Origin: Stigmatella aurantiaca
Lineage (GTDB): Bacteria > Myxococcota > Myxococcia > Myxococcales > Myxococcaceae
Direction: 5' to 3'
NCBI RefSeq assembly: GCF_900109545.1
Contig: NZ_FOAP01000011.1
Span: forward strand, 1 to 64,000
DNA length: 64,000 nt
Under the pieces are notes generated by a model. It saw only the letters and a program-made list of their open reading frames with translations, was not told where the DNA came from and made no database searches. This document shows, one piece after another, positions 26,396-35,389 of the stretch. The position numbers and the translations under genes are program-made. Position 1 is the stretch's first letter. Each line of letters starts with the position of its first letter.

Positions 26396-27415
26396 CTAGC
26401 CCTTGAGGCGGGCGCGGTACTGGGTCTCGAAGTACTGGCGGTAGGTGCCGCTCATCACCCGCTCCCACCAGGAGGGGTGATCCACGTACCACTTCACGGT
26501 CTCGGCCAGCCCCTGCTCGAAGGTCTGCGAGGGCGTCCACCCCAGCTCCGCCTTGATCTTCGACGGATCAATGGCGTAGCGGCGGTCATGGCCGGGCCGG
26601 TCCTTCACGAACTTGATGAGCGACTCGGGCTTGCCCACCAGGCCCAGCACCGCCTTGACGATGTCGATGTTCTTGCGCTCGGCCCCGCCGCCGATGTTGT
26701 AGACCTCGCCGGCCTTGCCCTTCTCCAGCGCGCGCAGGAGCGCCGAGCAGTGGTCCTCCACGTGGAGCCAGTCGCGCACATTGCCGCCGTCGCCGTACAC
26801 GGGCAGCGGCTTGTCGTGCAGCGCGTTGACCACCATCAGGGGGATGAGCTTCTCGGGGAACTGGTAGCGCCCGTAGTTGTTCGAGCAGCGCGTCACCACC
26901 ACGTCCATGCCGAAGGTGTGGTGGTAGGCCAGGGAGATGAGATCCGAGCTCGTCTTGGAGGAGGAGTACGGGCTGGAGGGCTGGAGCGGCGACTGCTCGG
27001 TGAAGGCGCCCGTGGGGCCCAGCGAGCCGTACACCTCATCCGTGGACACCATGAGGAAGCGCTGGATGCCGCGCGAGCGGCAGGCCTCCAGCAGCCGCTG
27101 GGTGCCCAGCACGTTGGTGGTGACGAACACCTCGGGCCCCAGGATGGAGCGGTCCACGTGGCTCTCGGCGGCCAGGTGCATCACCGCGTCGATGGAGTGC
27201 TGGACGAGCAGGTGCTCGATGAGATCCTGGCTCCCGATGTCCCCGCGGACGAAGACGTGCTGGGGGTCCCCCTCCAGCTCGGCCAGGTTCTCGAGGTTGC
27301 CCGCGTACGTGAGCTTGTCGAGGTTGACGACCTTCCAGCCGGGCCGGTGCTTCCGCAGATATTTGACGAGGTTGGAGCCGATGAATCCGCAACCACCTGT
27401 AACGAGAACATTCAT
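26396..27415 (-). CDS. rfbB: dTDP-glucose 4,6-dehydratase
   Basis: A 339-residue extended short-chain dehydrogenase (RmlB) that forms dTDP-4-keto-6-deoxyglucose. NAD motif TGGCGFIGSNL, STDEVYGSLG with catalytic Asp-Glu, YSSSKTSSD (Tyr/Lys), NNYGRYQFPEKLIPL, and GDGGNVRDWLHVEDH. First gene of the rml operon; its start faces the glycosyltransferase gene across a 117-bp divergent region. Confidence 0.97.
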   Translation of the reverse strand: MNVLVTGGCGFIGSNLVKYLRKHRPGWKVVNLDKLTYAGNLENLAELEGDPQHVFVRGDIGSQDLIEHLLVQHSIDAVMHLAAESHVDRSILGPEVFVTTNVLGTQRLLEACRSRGIQRFLMVSTDEVYGSLGPTGAFTEQSPLQPSSPYSSSKTSSDLISLAYHHTFGMDVVVTRCSNNYGRYQFPEKLIPLMVVNALHDKPLPVYGDGGNVRDWLHVEDHCSALLRALEKGKAGEVYNIGGGAERKNIDIVKAVLGLVGKPESLIKFVKDRPGHDRRYAIDPSKIKAELGWTPSQTFEQGLAETVKWYVDHPSWWERVMSGTYRQYFETQYRARLKG

Positions 27416-27532
27416 GAACGCGCGGGACTCCACGAAAGCGAGGCACCCTGCGTATCGGAGTGAACTCCCCTGCGTCAAGACGCACCTGAGGAGGGCTTGT
27501 ACATCCCCGGGGACGGGCGCTAAGGGGGGCTC

Positions 27533-29164
27533 ATGGTGTTCGGCCTCTTGAGCCACCGTCCCGCCGGGGGCGAGCCACTGCCCGCGGTCCACCAGCTCGT
27601 GCCCCGGCTGGCCTGGGGCGACGCGGTGGGCAACCAGGTGAGGTACCTCCAGGCCCTGCTCCGGGACTGGGGCCACCCGTCGGAGATCTTCGCGGACCAG
27701 TGGGACGCGTCCTGTGAACAGCAGGCCCGCCCCGCCTCGCGGCTGCCCCGGGAGATGCGCGCCGGGGACATGCTGCTGGTCCACCACAGCTTCGAGTCCC
27801 GGCTGGTCCCCCTGCTGCGGCGGACCCCGGGCCGCAAGGCGCTCGTGTACCACAACATCACCCCGGCCCGGCTCTTCCAGGGCTTCGACCGGAAGCTAGC
27901 GCTTGCCTGCACGGCAGCCCGGGACGAGTTGCTGGCGCTCCAGCCGATGATGGAGCGGGCCTACGCGTACTCCCACTTCAGCGCCGAGGAGCTCCAAGCC
28001 GCGGAGTACCCCGCCGTGTCCGTGCTGCCCTTCGCGGTGGACTGGCGGGCCTTCGACGTGGCCCCGGACGAGGCGCTGAAAGCCGAGCTGCTGGAGGATG
28101 GCTGCGTCAACATCCTCTTCGTGGGCCGCGCCGTGCCGAGCAAGCGGATCGACGGCGTGCTGCGTGCCTTCACTGCCTACCAGCGGCTCTATCAACCTCA
28201 CAGCCGGTTGATCCTCGCCGGCTACCTCAACCGCGAGACGCCGTATGGCGCCGCGCTCCTGGGCGTGAAGGAGCTGCTCGGTGCCGGGCGGGTGCGGCTG
28301 CTCGGCCGGGTGAGTGCCGCCCAGCTCTCGGCCTGCTATGCGGCGGCCACGGCGTACCTCTCCCTGAGCCGGCACGAGGGGTTCGGGGTGCCGCTGCTCG
28401 AGGCCATGTACCGCCACGTGCCCGTTGTCGCCTATGGCGCCGCGGCCGTCCCCGAGACGCTGGGCGGCACGGGCATCACCACGCTCACCGACCAGCCCGA
28501 GGCCATCGCCCAGGTGCTCGCCGTGCTGGAGCGCCGGCAAGACTTGCGCCAGCGGCTCATCGCGGGGCAGCAGGAGCGGCTGCGGGCCCTCTCCCAGGAG
28601 ACGGTCGCTGTGCAGGTCCGCGAAGGGCTCCGGCCGTTTCTGGAGGGGAGCAAGCGGCCCTCCCCCGCCCCGTCCCCGGCGTCCGTGGAGATTGTCTGCC
28701 CCACCCTGTCCCGGTGGCCCCAAGCCCCGCTGTCCCTGCTGGGCCAACAGCTCGCGGCGAGCCTCCCGGGCGCACGCCTGTGCACGCTGCATCCCACCCC
28801 GGCCTCCGGCCCCTCGGAGCTGAAGGCGGAAGGGAACGTGTGGCGGTTCATGCCAGATCAACCCCTTCCCGCCGATGCGGCGGAGCCCCTGCCGGGCTCG
28901 TCCTCCCTGGAGATGGCGCTTCGGCGCTCTCCGGCCCCCGTCGTCTTCCTGGGCGCGGACACGGAGGTGGCCCGGGCGGCCCTGCCCTACGTTGCTTCCC
29001 GCGCCTGGGGCATCCGGGAGGCCGCGGGCGCACCCGGCGCGTTTGCCCAGGGCGGACCGCTGGCCCACCGGCTGCTGACGCTGGATGCGGCCACCCCCGA
29101 CACCCCGGTGGCCTTCCTGCGCGAGGCGCTGGCCACCTTCCGGAGAGACCATGCGCGTGGATGA
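27533..29164 (+). CDS. GT4-family glycosyltransferase with extra C-terminal domain
   Basis: A 543-residue GT-B enzyme. The donor-binding half has ILFVGRAVPSKRIDGVL and the E-x7-E motif HEGFGVPLLE (about residues 280-289), followed by VPVVAYGAAAVPETLGGTG, typical of GT4 mannosyl/rhamnosyltransferases. Residues about 385-543 form an additional region without a recognisable motif. The ATG has GGGGGG four bases upstream. The gene overlaps the following small gene by 14 bases. Donor unknown; dTDP-rhamnose or GDP-heptose made by the flanking genes are natural candidates. Confidence 0.85.
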   Translation: MVFGLLSHRPAGGEPLPAVHQLVPRLAWGDAVGNQVRYLQALLRDWGHPSEIFADQWDASCEQQARPASRLPREMRAGDMLLVHHSFESRLVPLLRRTPGRKALVYHNITPARLFQGFDRKLALACTAARDELLALQPMMERAYAYSHFSAEELQAAEYPAVSVLPFAVDWRAFDVAPDEALKAELLEDGCVNILFVGRAVPSKRIDGVLRAFTAYQRLYQPHSRLILAGYLNRETPYGAALLGVKELLGAGRVRLLGRVSAAQLSACYAAATAYLSLSRHEGFGVPLLEAMYRHVPVVAYGAAAVPETLGGTGITTLTDQPEAIAQVLAVLERRQDLRQRLIAGQQERLRALSQETVAVQVREGLRPFLEGSKRPSPAPSPASVEIVCPTLSRWPQAPLSLLGQQLAASLPGARLCTLHPTPASGPSELKAEGNVWRFMPDQPLPADAAEPLPGSSSLEMALRRSPAPVVFLGADTEVARAALPYVASRAWGIREAAGAPGAFAQGGPLAHRLLTLDAATPDTPVAFLREALATFRRDHARG

Positions 29165-29606
29165 ACTGCTGATGGAGCCCACCCTGGCCCAGGAGCTGGC
29201 GGACGAAGCGGCGCGCCTTCCCGTGCCGCCCGCCCAGGAACAGGAACGCCTGCGCCACCAGCTCGAAGCCTCGGAGCGGCCTCCGCAGGACACCGCCTGG
29301 CCCCAGGTGCTCCAGGCGCCCCGCGAGAAGCAGGACACCCGCTACGCGGATCCCGCCACGTCCCACCGGCCCGTGGTGGGGCCCGTGCTCGTCTTCGCCA
29401 AGCGCTCCTTCCGGCGGCTCTTCCAGCCGTTCATCAACGAAGTGATGCGCCGCCAGGTGGAGTTCAACGAGGCCCTCCTCGACTCGCTGGCCCTCATTTA
29501 TGACGAGCAGCGCGAGAACGCGCGTGCCCAGGCCGCCTGGCGCAAGGACATCACCGAGCGGCTGGAGCGGCTCGAGCAGGCCCGGCCCCCGGACCGCGAG
29601 CGCTGA
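29151..29606 (+). CDS. Small Gln/Glu-rich polysaccharide-locus protein
   Basis: A 151-residue soluble protein with high charge and no signal peptide. Its C-terminal third (EVMRRQVEFNEALLDSLAL ... ERLERLEQA) is predicted to be a long helix or coiled coil. The ATG at 29151 has GGAGA five bases upstream and lies inside the end of the glycosyltransferase gene, so the two are coupled. I do not recognise a family; an accessory or scaffold for the glycosyltransferase is a guess. It converges with gmhA three bases away. Confidence 0.65.
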   Translation: MRVDELLMEPTLAQELADEAARLPVPPAQEQERLRHQLEASERPPQDTAWPQVLQAPREKQDTRYADPATSHRPVVGPVLVFAKRSFRRLFQPFINEVMRRQVEFNEALLDSLALIYDEQRENARAQAAWRKDITERLERLEQARPPDRER

Positions 29607-29609
29607 GCC

Positions 29610-30194
29610 TCACCGTTCGCCCGGCTCCACGTAGCACTCGGCCGGCATGCCGCTGAGCCGCTGCATGGTGACGTGGCCGAAGGACAGGTGCAGATCCTCC
29701 ACGAGTTGCACGTCATTCACGGCCACGTGCAGCACGTTCTGCGCGAGCGGCTTCAGCTGGCCCCCGTCGTACCCCACCAGGCCCAGGGTGATGCCGCCGT
29801 TCTCGTTGGCCCACCGGATGGCGTTGAGCACGTTGGGCGAGTTGCCGCTGCTGGAGATGCCAATCACCAGGTCGCCCGGCCGCATGAAGTTCTTCAGCGG
29901 CTCCTCGAAGATGGACGCGTAGGACACGTCGTTGGCGTAGGCCATCAGCGTGGGCACGTTGTCGTTGAGACAGATGGCCCGGATGCGGTGCTCTCGCGTG
30001 TAGGAGACGCCCTTGTTCCAGTCGCACACGAAGTGGGAGGCGGTGGAGCCGCTGCCGCCATTGCCCATCGTGAAGATCTGCTTGTCCGCTTTCCAGGCGG
30101 CCTCGATGAGCCCCGTGCAGAAGTCCACCTGGGCGTAATCGAGCGCGAGGATGGCCTTCACCATCCGGCTGTAATACGCCTTGCTGTACGACAT
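29610..30194 (-). CDS. gmhA: Sedoheptulose-7-phosphate isomerase
   Basis: A 194-residue SIS-domain isomerase making D-glycero-D-manno-heptose 7-phosphate. Sugar-phosphate loop GNGGSGSTASHF (about 43-54), SSSGNSPNV, and the metal-ligand region EDLHLSFGH near the C-terminus. RBS GGAGGA. Last gene of the seven-gene wzm operon; with HddA and the fusion protein it completes the heptose nucleotide pathway. Confidence 0.93.
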   Translation of the reverse strand: MSYSKAYYSRMVKAILALDYAQVDFCTGLIEAAWKADKQIFTMGNGGSGSTASHFVCDWNKGVSYTREHRIRAICLNDNVPTLMAYANDVSYASIFEEPLKNFMRPGDLVIGISSSGNSPNVLNAIRWANENGGITLGLVGYDGGQLKPLAQNVLHVAVNDVQLVEDLHLSFGHVTMQRLSGMPAECYVEPGER

Positions 30195-30214
30195 GGGCTC
30201 CTCCGCCAGGGTTC

Positions 30215-31195
30215 CTACTGCGCGAAGATGATGGAACTACCGCGGGGCTCGAAATGGAAGTCCATGCGCCGCAAATCTCCCAGGGCCTGGGCGATGGCGG
30301 GGTGAGCCTCCTCGGGAGCATAGAACAACAGGAACCCCGCCGAGCCTGCACCCAGGAGCTTGCCGCCCAGGGCCCCGGCGTGACGGGCCTTCTCGTACCA
30401 CGCGTCGATGGCCGGCGTGCTCACCGCGTCCACCAGACTCTTCTTCAGCACCCAGTTGGTGTGGAGCAGCCCTCCCACGGCCTCCAGGTCACCGTGTTCG
30501 AGCGCCCGCTTGAACTCATGGGCGAGGCGCACCATGTGACGCAGCACGTCCTGCTTGTCCCGGTTGCCGCTCACCGCCTCCTGCTGCGCCTGGAGGATGG
30601 TGGAGGCCCTGCGGGTGAGGCCCGTGTAGAAGCAGAGGGTGCGGCGCTGGAAGGTCCGCACCGTCTCCGGAGCACACTCGACCGGCTGGACGGCCACGGA
30701 GCCATCCGCGTGGAACTGGATGAAGTTCAGTCCCCCGTGGGCGGCCGCGTACTGGTCCTGCTTACCGATGGGCTCCTGGAGGATGTCGAGCTCCAGCGCG
30801 CAGGCCTCGCGGGCCAGCGTCCCGGCATTCACCGCCTGGCCCTGGTAGGCATGGAGCGCCTGGAGCAAGCCCACGGCGAAGGAGCTGGAGGAGCCCAGCC
30901 CCGTGCCCTGGGAGGGAACGTCGGAGATGGAGGTGATCTCCAGGCCCCCCGGAATCTTCAGCAGCCGCAGGGCCTCGCGAACCAGGGGGTGCGTGATCGC
31001 CTCGACGCTGGCGGCCTCTTCCGTCCTCGCGTGGCTGACGCGAATGGCGTCATCGAACTTCTTATGGACGGTGACGTAGATGTACTGGTCGATGGTGGTG
31101 GAGACGACCGCCCCTCCATGCTCGCGGTAGAACGAGGGCAGGTCGCTGCCCCCGCCCACGAAGCTCATCCGCAGCGGCGTCCGGCTGATGATCAT
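30215..31195 (-). CDS. hddA: D-glycero-D-manno-heptose 7-phosphate kinase (GHMP family)
   Basis: A 326-residue GHMP kinase. Motif 1 RTPLRMSFVGGGSDLP, ATP-binding motif 2 PSQGTGLGSSSSFAVG (about 100-115), motif 3 KLLGAGSAGFLLFY near the C-terminus. HddA makes heptose 1,7-bisphosphate in the GDP-heptose (alpha anomer) branch. Its ATG overlaps the upstream fusion gene as ATGA. Neighbours gmhA and the nucleotidyltransferase/phosphatase support HddA over other GHMP kinases. Confidence 0.9.
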   Translation of the reverse strand: MIISRTPLRMSFVGGGSDLPSFYREHGGAVVSTTIDQYIYVTVHKKFDDAIRVSHARTEEAASVEAITHPLVREALRLLKIPGGLEITSISDVPSQGTGLGSSSSFAVGLLQALHAYQGQAVNAGTLAREACALELDILQEPIGKQDQYAAAHGGLNFIQFHADGSVAVQPVECAPETVRTFQRRTLCFYTGLTRRASTILQAQQEAVSGNRDKQDVLRHMVRLAHEFKRALEHGDLEAVGGLLHTNWVLKKSLVDAVSTPAIDAWYEKARHAGALGGKLLGAGSAGFLLFYAPEEAHPAIAQALGDLRRMDFHFEPRGSSIIFAQ

Positions 31196-33093
31196 GGCCC
31201 TGTCTCCACGATGACGTGCGCCCGCTCTCGCGTGGCCCGGATGCGTGGGTTCTCGTGCACCTCCCGCTCGGCGTAGCGGGCCAGGGCCCCCTCCTCGGAC
31301 TCCGTCCCGCGCCACCGGTAGTCCCGAAGGAAGCGCTCCCGGCGCACTGCCTCGTCACAAGTGACGAACAGCTTGAGGTCCAGCACCCGCTCCAGGCCGG
31401 GCACGTCCAGCGCCACCACGCCCTCCACCAGGACGACCTCTCCGGGCTGCACGGCCAGCACCTCCCCATCCGGGTGGGAGGTGCGCGTGGAGCGCTCGTA
31501 CCGTGGCATCCGCACGGTGTGGCTTCCGGTGCGGGAGGCGAGCGGCACGAGGGCCGCCTCGATGGCCGGATAGTCGTAGCTGTGGTGCGGCCCAGGTCCA
31601 CCCCGCTCCGCCTCGGAGCGGATCCACGCATCCAGCGGGACGATGCAGGCCTGGAGCCCCCGCTCGTGGAGGAGCTCGCGCAAGACCGATGCGGAGCTGC
31701 TCTTGCCCGAGTGGGCCAGCCCGGCAAGGCCCACGAGCTGCCCGGGGAGGATGCGCCCGGCCACGGCCTCCAGGCGGCGCCGGTGCACCTCGTGCCCCTG
31801 GAGGATGTAGTCCACCGCATCCCCGAGCGCGTGGAAGATGAAGTCCGGCCGGTCCGGAAACCGCCCATCGCGCCCCGCCTCGCCGGTACGCATCAGGATG
31901 GAGCGAACGCCCGCCGCATGGGCCGTGCGCACATCCACCGTGCTGTCGCCAATGAGCCACGAGCGAGGCAACGCGACGGACAGGTCCTTCGCCGCCCGCT
32001 CCAGCATCCCTGGGGCGGGCTTGCGGCAAGCACAGCGAATTTTCAGCTCGCGCCGCTCGCCCGGGAACCCCGCATCCGGATGGTGGGGGCACCAGTAGAG
32101 GCGGTCGAGGTAGGCGCCTTCCCGGCCCAGCAGCGTCTCCAGCTTGTTGTGGATCTGCTGGAGCGTGGCCTCGGTGGCTTCCCCCCGGGCGATGACCGGC
32201 TGGTTGGTCACCAGCACCGTGCGGTACAGGGACTGATTGAGCCGCCGCAGGGCAGCGCCCACCCCGTCCAGCAGGTGGAGCTGTCCGGGGGTCCGGATGT
32301 AGCCATCCTCCCGGATGAGCGTTCCGTCGCGGTCCAGGAACACCGCCGGTTGGGGAACGCTCAACGAACGCTGGGCGGGCTTTCCCGCGCGCCAATCCGC
32401 CAGCCCCCGGGCGTACCGCTCCGGGGTGCCCAGGTCCTTGATGTACTCGGGACTCTCGTAGCCCAGGAAGAACCGGCCCTGGCGGTGCAGCTCGGGAAAC
32501 AGGTGCTTGGCGAAGTCGATGACGCGGGGCGGTTCTGTCCACTCGGGCAGCGCGCGCTTCTCGACGGCGTAGAGCGCCGCGTTGACCCGGTTGGGCAGCC
32601 ACGCGTCCGGCGGATGGGGATAACCGTGGAAGGCGAGCACCCGGCCCTCCGCGTCCAACTCCACGACATCCGAGTCCGCCGGATGATCATTCGGGTGCAG
32701 AAAGAGCGTGACGTCCGCCCCGGCGGCGCCGTGCGCGGCCCAGAACCGGTCCAGGTCCACGTCCAGCAGGGTGTCGCCGTACATGACCAGGAAGCGCTCG
32801 GCGAGCAGCGCCCGGCCCTCCATCACCGCCCCCGCCGTGCCCAGCGGCTGGGACTCGCGGTGGTACACGAGGCGGATGCCCAGCGAGGCCCCATCCCCGA
32901 AGAAGGACTCGATAGCCTCTGCCCGGTAGCCCGTGAAGAGCACCGCCTCGGTGAAGCCATGGCGGCGCGCCAGCTCCAGCTGGTGTTGCAACAGCGGCTT
33001 GCCCCCCACGTCCATCATGGGCTTGGGCAGTCCCCCCAGCTGAGCGCCCAGCCGGGTCCCCTTCCCTCCGGCCAGGATGACCACCTGCTTCAT
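31192..33093 (-). CDS. Trifunctional heptose enzyme: nucleotidyltransferase, GmhB-type phosphatase and P-loop kinase domain
   Basis: A 633-residue three-domain protein. Residues 1-235: sugar-1-phosphate nucleotidyltransferase (GGKGTRLG, PKPMMDVGGKPLLQ, MYGDTLLDVD), HddC-like, probably a guanylyltransferase. Residues 248-430: HAD phosphatase of GmhB type, with DRDGT at 254-258 and the zinc loop Cys335, His337, Cys354, Cys356. Residues 450-633: a P-loop domain with Walker A GLAHSGKS (Lys464), VPLDAWIR and VLVEGVVAL, resembling uridine kinase/phosphoribulokinase. The third domain is not needed in the known pathway. ATG with GGAGGAG upstream; overlaps hddA by four bases. Confidence 0.85.
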   Translation of the reverse strand: MKQVVILAGGKGTRLGAQLGGLPKPMMDVGGKPLLQHQLELARRHGFTEAVLFTGYRAEAIESFFGDGASLGIRLVYHRESQPLGTAGAVMEGRALLAERFLVMYGDTLLDVDLDRFWAAHGAAGADVTLFLHPNDHPADSDVVELDAEGRVLAFHGYPHPPDAWLPNRVNAALYAVEKRALPEWTEPPRVIDFAKHLFPELHRQGRFFLGYESPEYIKDLGTPERYARGLADWRAGKPAQRSLSVPQPAVFLDRDGTLIREDGYIRTPGQLHLLDGVGAALRRLNQSLYRTVLVTNQPVIARGEATEATLQQIHNKLETLLGREGAYLDRLYWCPHHPDAGFPGERRELKIRCACRKPAPGMLERAAKDLSVALPRSWLIGDSTVDVRTAHAAGVRSILMRTGEAGRDGRFPDRPDFIFHALGDAVDYILQGHEVHRRRLEAVAGRILPGQLVGLAGLAHSGKSSSASVLRELLHERGLQACIVPLDAWIRSEAERGGPGPHHSYDYPAIEAALVPLASRTGSHTVRMPRYERSTRTSHPDGEVLAVQPGEVVLVEGVVALDVPGLERVLDLKLFVTCDEAVRRERFLRDYRWRGTESEEGALARYAEREVHENPRIRATRERAHVIVETGP

Positions 33094-33110
33094 GGCCTCC
33101 TCCGGGACGC

Positions 33111-34550
33111 TCACTTCAGCAACCTGGAGGCGGTGCGCCGCAGCGCCCCATGGAGCCAGGGGGCTCCCGCGCGCAGCCGTGCGTCGAGCGCATCGAGCGC
33201 GCGGTGCCTCAAGTCCTTCGCGCTCTGGCCCGCGCTCCGGGCCCGCGACACCATCTGCTCCAGGGCGTCGAGGGACCGCAGGCTCCACAACGTGCCCACC
33301 TCCGGGTCCACGGCCACGGGGGCCGCGTCCGGCACGCGCTGCTCACACGTGGCGAGCCCATTGAGGAACACGGGCTCGAACAGCGCCATGAGCCGCCACG
33401 GCAGCGTCGCGGGCGGCCCCGGCTGGGGATCCGGGACGTGCAGGGAGAAGTTGGCGATCCGGCTACGGTCGATGAGCAGCGCGTGGAGGAGCCACGGGTG
33501 CTGACGCAACTGGTCCAGCTCCAGGTGGTCTCCCAGGGGAAACGGAACCTTCGTCTCGGTGTAGTCCTCCTGGCCGGGAACCGCCCGGGACACCCGCCGG
33601 AAGGCCCGCGACACCGCCCACGCCGCCTCCGAGTCCCTCAGCGCCTGGACGAGCTGCTCGAAGTGGCCGGGGTAGACGAGCCCGGAGGCCTCGAAGAAGG
33701 CCAGGTACTGCCCCCGCGCCTGCTGGATCGCCCGGTCCATCAGCTCCCCCGGAGGCCCCTGCACGTGCTGGAAGCGGAAGTCCTCGATGCGCCGGTAGCG
33801 CTCCAGGATCTGCACCGCCGCGTCTCCCTCCGTGCCCTCGGGCTCCACCAGGAGCAGCTCGAACGGCCGGTAGCGCTGGCACGTGAGGGAGAACACCGCC
33901 TCATCGAGCAGGGGACGCTGGCCGGGCCCGCACCAGAGCACCACGCTCAGCAGGCCCGGCTCCCGCGCGGGGGCGACCGCCGCCACGGGAGCCCGCCGGA
34001 GGGCGTACAGGACGATGTCATCACCCGCCCCCGGCTCAAGCTCGCTCAGGAGCCGGTGGAGGGCCTTCTCGGTCCCCGGGGCCAGCGTTCCCATGTGGGC
34101 GCCTACGGAGTGGGCCTCCCGGTGCACCACGCGCAGGCCACAGGTGGAGAGGCTGCGCCGGAAGCCCACCTCGGAAGGCCCCGTGCGTCCTGGCGCCCCC
34201 TCCAGGAGCGTGGCGAGCAGCGCGTTGGCGGCCCCGGCATTCGCGAAGCCCAGGAGCACCTCCACCTTGGGAAACACCGCGAGGATGGCGCTCGCCAGGT
34301 ATTCGAGCCCCTCTTGCAGCGAGTTCCCCGTCAGCACGACGTGCGTCGGCGCGAAGCGCTGCAGCGCCTCCAGCTCGGACGCGCCCCCGGCCCACACCGC
34401 GCACCCCACGGAGGCCAGCTCGCGGGACAGCCCACCTTCTCCACCGAAGAGGGCCACCCGGCTCTCCGGCGTCACGCGCCCCCGCACGAAGGCACGCAAG
34501 GGCTCCACCACCTTCATGTCTTCCAGGGCCTTGCCAAGGGTGTTCACCAT
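33111..34550 (-). CDS. Two-domain protein with GT2-like glycosyltransferase C-terminus
   Basis: A 479-residue protein. Residues about 195-330 show a GT2 GT-A beginning (LLSVVLWCGPGQRPLLDEAV, LLLVEPEG, AIQQARGQYLAFFEASGLVYPGH), but the family's DxD is replaced by EAS. The N-terminal 180 residues have a Rossmann-like organisation (VALFGGEGGLSRELASVG), perhaps a degenerate methyltransferase. ATG 34550 has GGAG five bases upstream and overlaps the preceding gene by 7 bases. Likely acts on the exported polysaccharide; catalytic competence is uncertain. Confidence 0.6.
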   Translation of the reverse strand: MVNTLGKALEDMKVVEPLRAFVRGRVTPESRVALFGGEGGLSRELASVGCAVWAGGASELEALQRFAPTHVVLTGNSLQEGLEYLASAILAVFPKVEVLLGFANAGAANALLATLLEGAPGRTGPSEVGFRRSLSTCGLRVVHREAHSVGAHMGTLAPGTEKALHRLLSELEPGAGDDIVLYALRRAPVAAVAPAREPGLLSVVLWCGPGQRPLLDEAVFSLTCQRYRPFELLLVEPEGTEGDAAVQILERYRRIEDFRFQHVQGPPGELMDRAIQQARGQYLAFFEASGLVYPGHFEQLVQALRDSEAAWAVSRAFRRVSRAVPGQEDYTETKVPFPLGDHLELDQLRQHPWLLHALLIDRSRIANFSLHVPDPQPGPPATLPWRLMALFEPVFLNGLATCEQRVPDAAPVAVDPEVGTLWSLRSLDALEQMVSRARSAGQSAKDLRHRALDALDARLRAGAPWLHGALRRTASRLLK

Positions 34551-35389
34551 CGGGACTCCGCGAACGCATAGAGGTGCCGGAAGTCGGCGATCCGCGCCAG
34601 GGCCTCCCCCGGGCGGGACACGGGGGGCACCGCGAACGGCTCGCCGCCCAGGGCGCGGTACTCGGCCAGCCGGGCCTGCAGGAAGGCCTCATCCCCGTAC
34701 TTGGCCCCGAGCAACGCGGCGCTGCGGCGGACACTGCGCTCGCGGGCCGGGGTCAGCGGCCGGTCCACGGTGTAGTGGTGGATGAGCGCCCGCGGCGCCA
34801 CGCGGATGGAGAAGCCCGCGGCCCGCGCCCGCCACGAGAGGTCCACGTCCTCACAGTACATGAAGAAGCGCTCGTCGAAGCCGCCCACCTCCCGGTACAG
34901 CGCCGCCGTGACGAGCACCATGCACCCCGAGCACCAGGGTGTCTCGTGCGTCAGGGGCACGTAGGGCTTGGGGTGCTCATCCGGGAACAGGCGCGCCTCG
35001 ACGAGCCCCGTCCGTCCAGGCCGCTCCGCCTCCGCCACCAGCTCCACTAGGCAGCGCGGGTGCGGCACCCCATCCGGGTTGAGGCACACGTAGGCGCGCG
35101 TGGCGGGGGACGCGAAGGCCTCCCGCATCAGGCGGTTGTGCGCCGCGCCGAAGCCCAGGTTCTCGCCCGCGAAGCGGTAGGTGTCCTCGGGCACGAGCCG
35201 CGCCAGCTCCGCGCGAAGCGCCTCCGTGGGGGAGTTGTCCCACCAGACGGTCTGGAACGCCGGCGCCCCGGGCGTCTCCCGGTTCAACCGCAGCGCCGCG
35301 CACAGCCGCTCCAGCTCCCGTGGCGAGTTCTGGTAGAGGACGACCCCCACCCAGAGCGGGGCCCCCTGCCATGGCCCGCCCGCCGTCAC
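34544..35389 (-). CDS. GT2-family glycosyltransferase (rhamnosyltransferase-like)
   Basis: A 281-residue GT-A enzyme of the WbbL/RfbN type: VWWDNSP, ENLGFGAAHNRLMREA, LNPDG as the metal/nucleotide site, and GGFDERFFMYCEDVDLSWRA, hallmarks of rhamnosyltransferases. The GTG at 35389 overlaps the wzt stop as GTGA; a GTG four codons earlier is also open. With dTDP-rhamnose made nearby, rhamnosyl transfer is the simplest reading. Confidence 0.88.
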   Translation of the reverse strand: MTAGGPWQGAPLWVGVVLYQNSPRELERLCAALRLNRETPGAPAFQTVWWDNSPTEALRAELARLVPEDTYRFAGENLGFGAAHNRLMREAFASPATRAYVCLNPDGVPHPRCLVELVAEAERPGRTGLVEARLFPDEHPKPYVPLTHETPWCSGCMVLVTAALYREVGGFDERFFMYCEDVDLSWRARAAGFSIRVAPRALIHHYTVDRPLTPARERSVRRSAALLGAKYGDEAFLQARLAEYRALGGEPFAVPPVSRPGEALARIADFRHLYAFAESRW

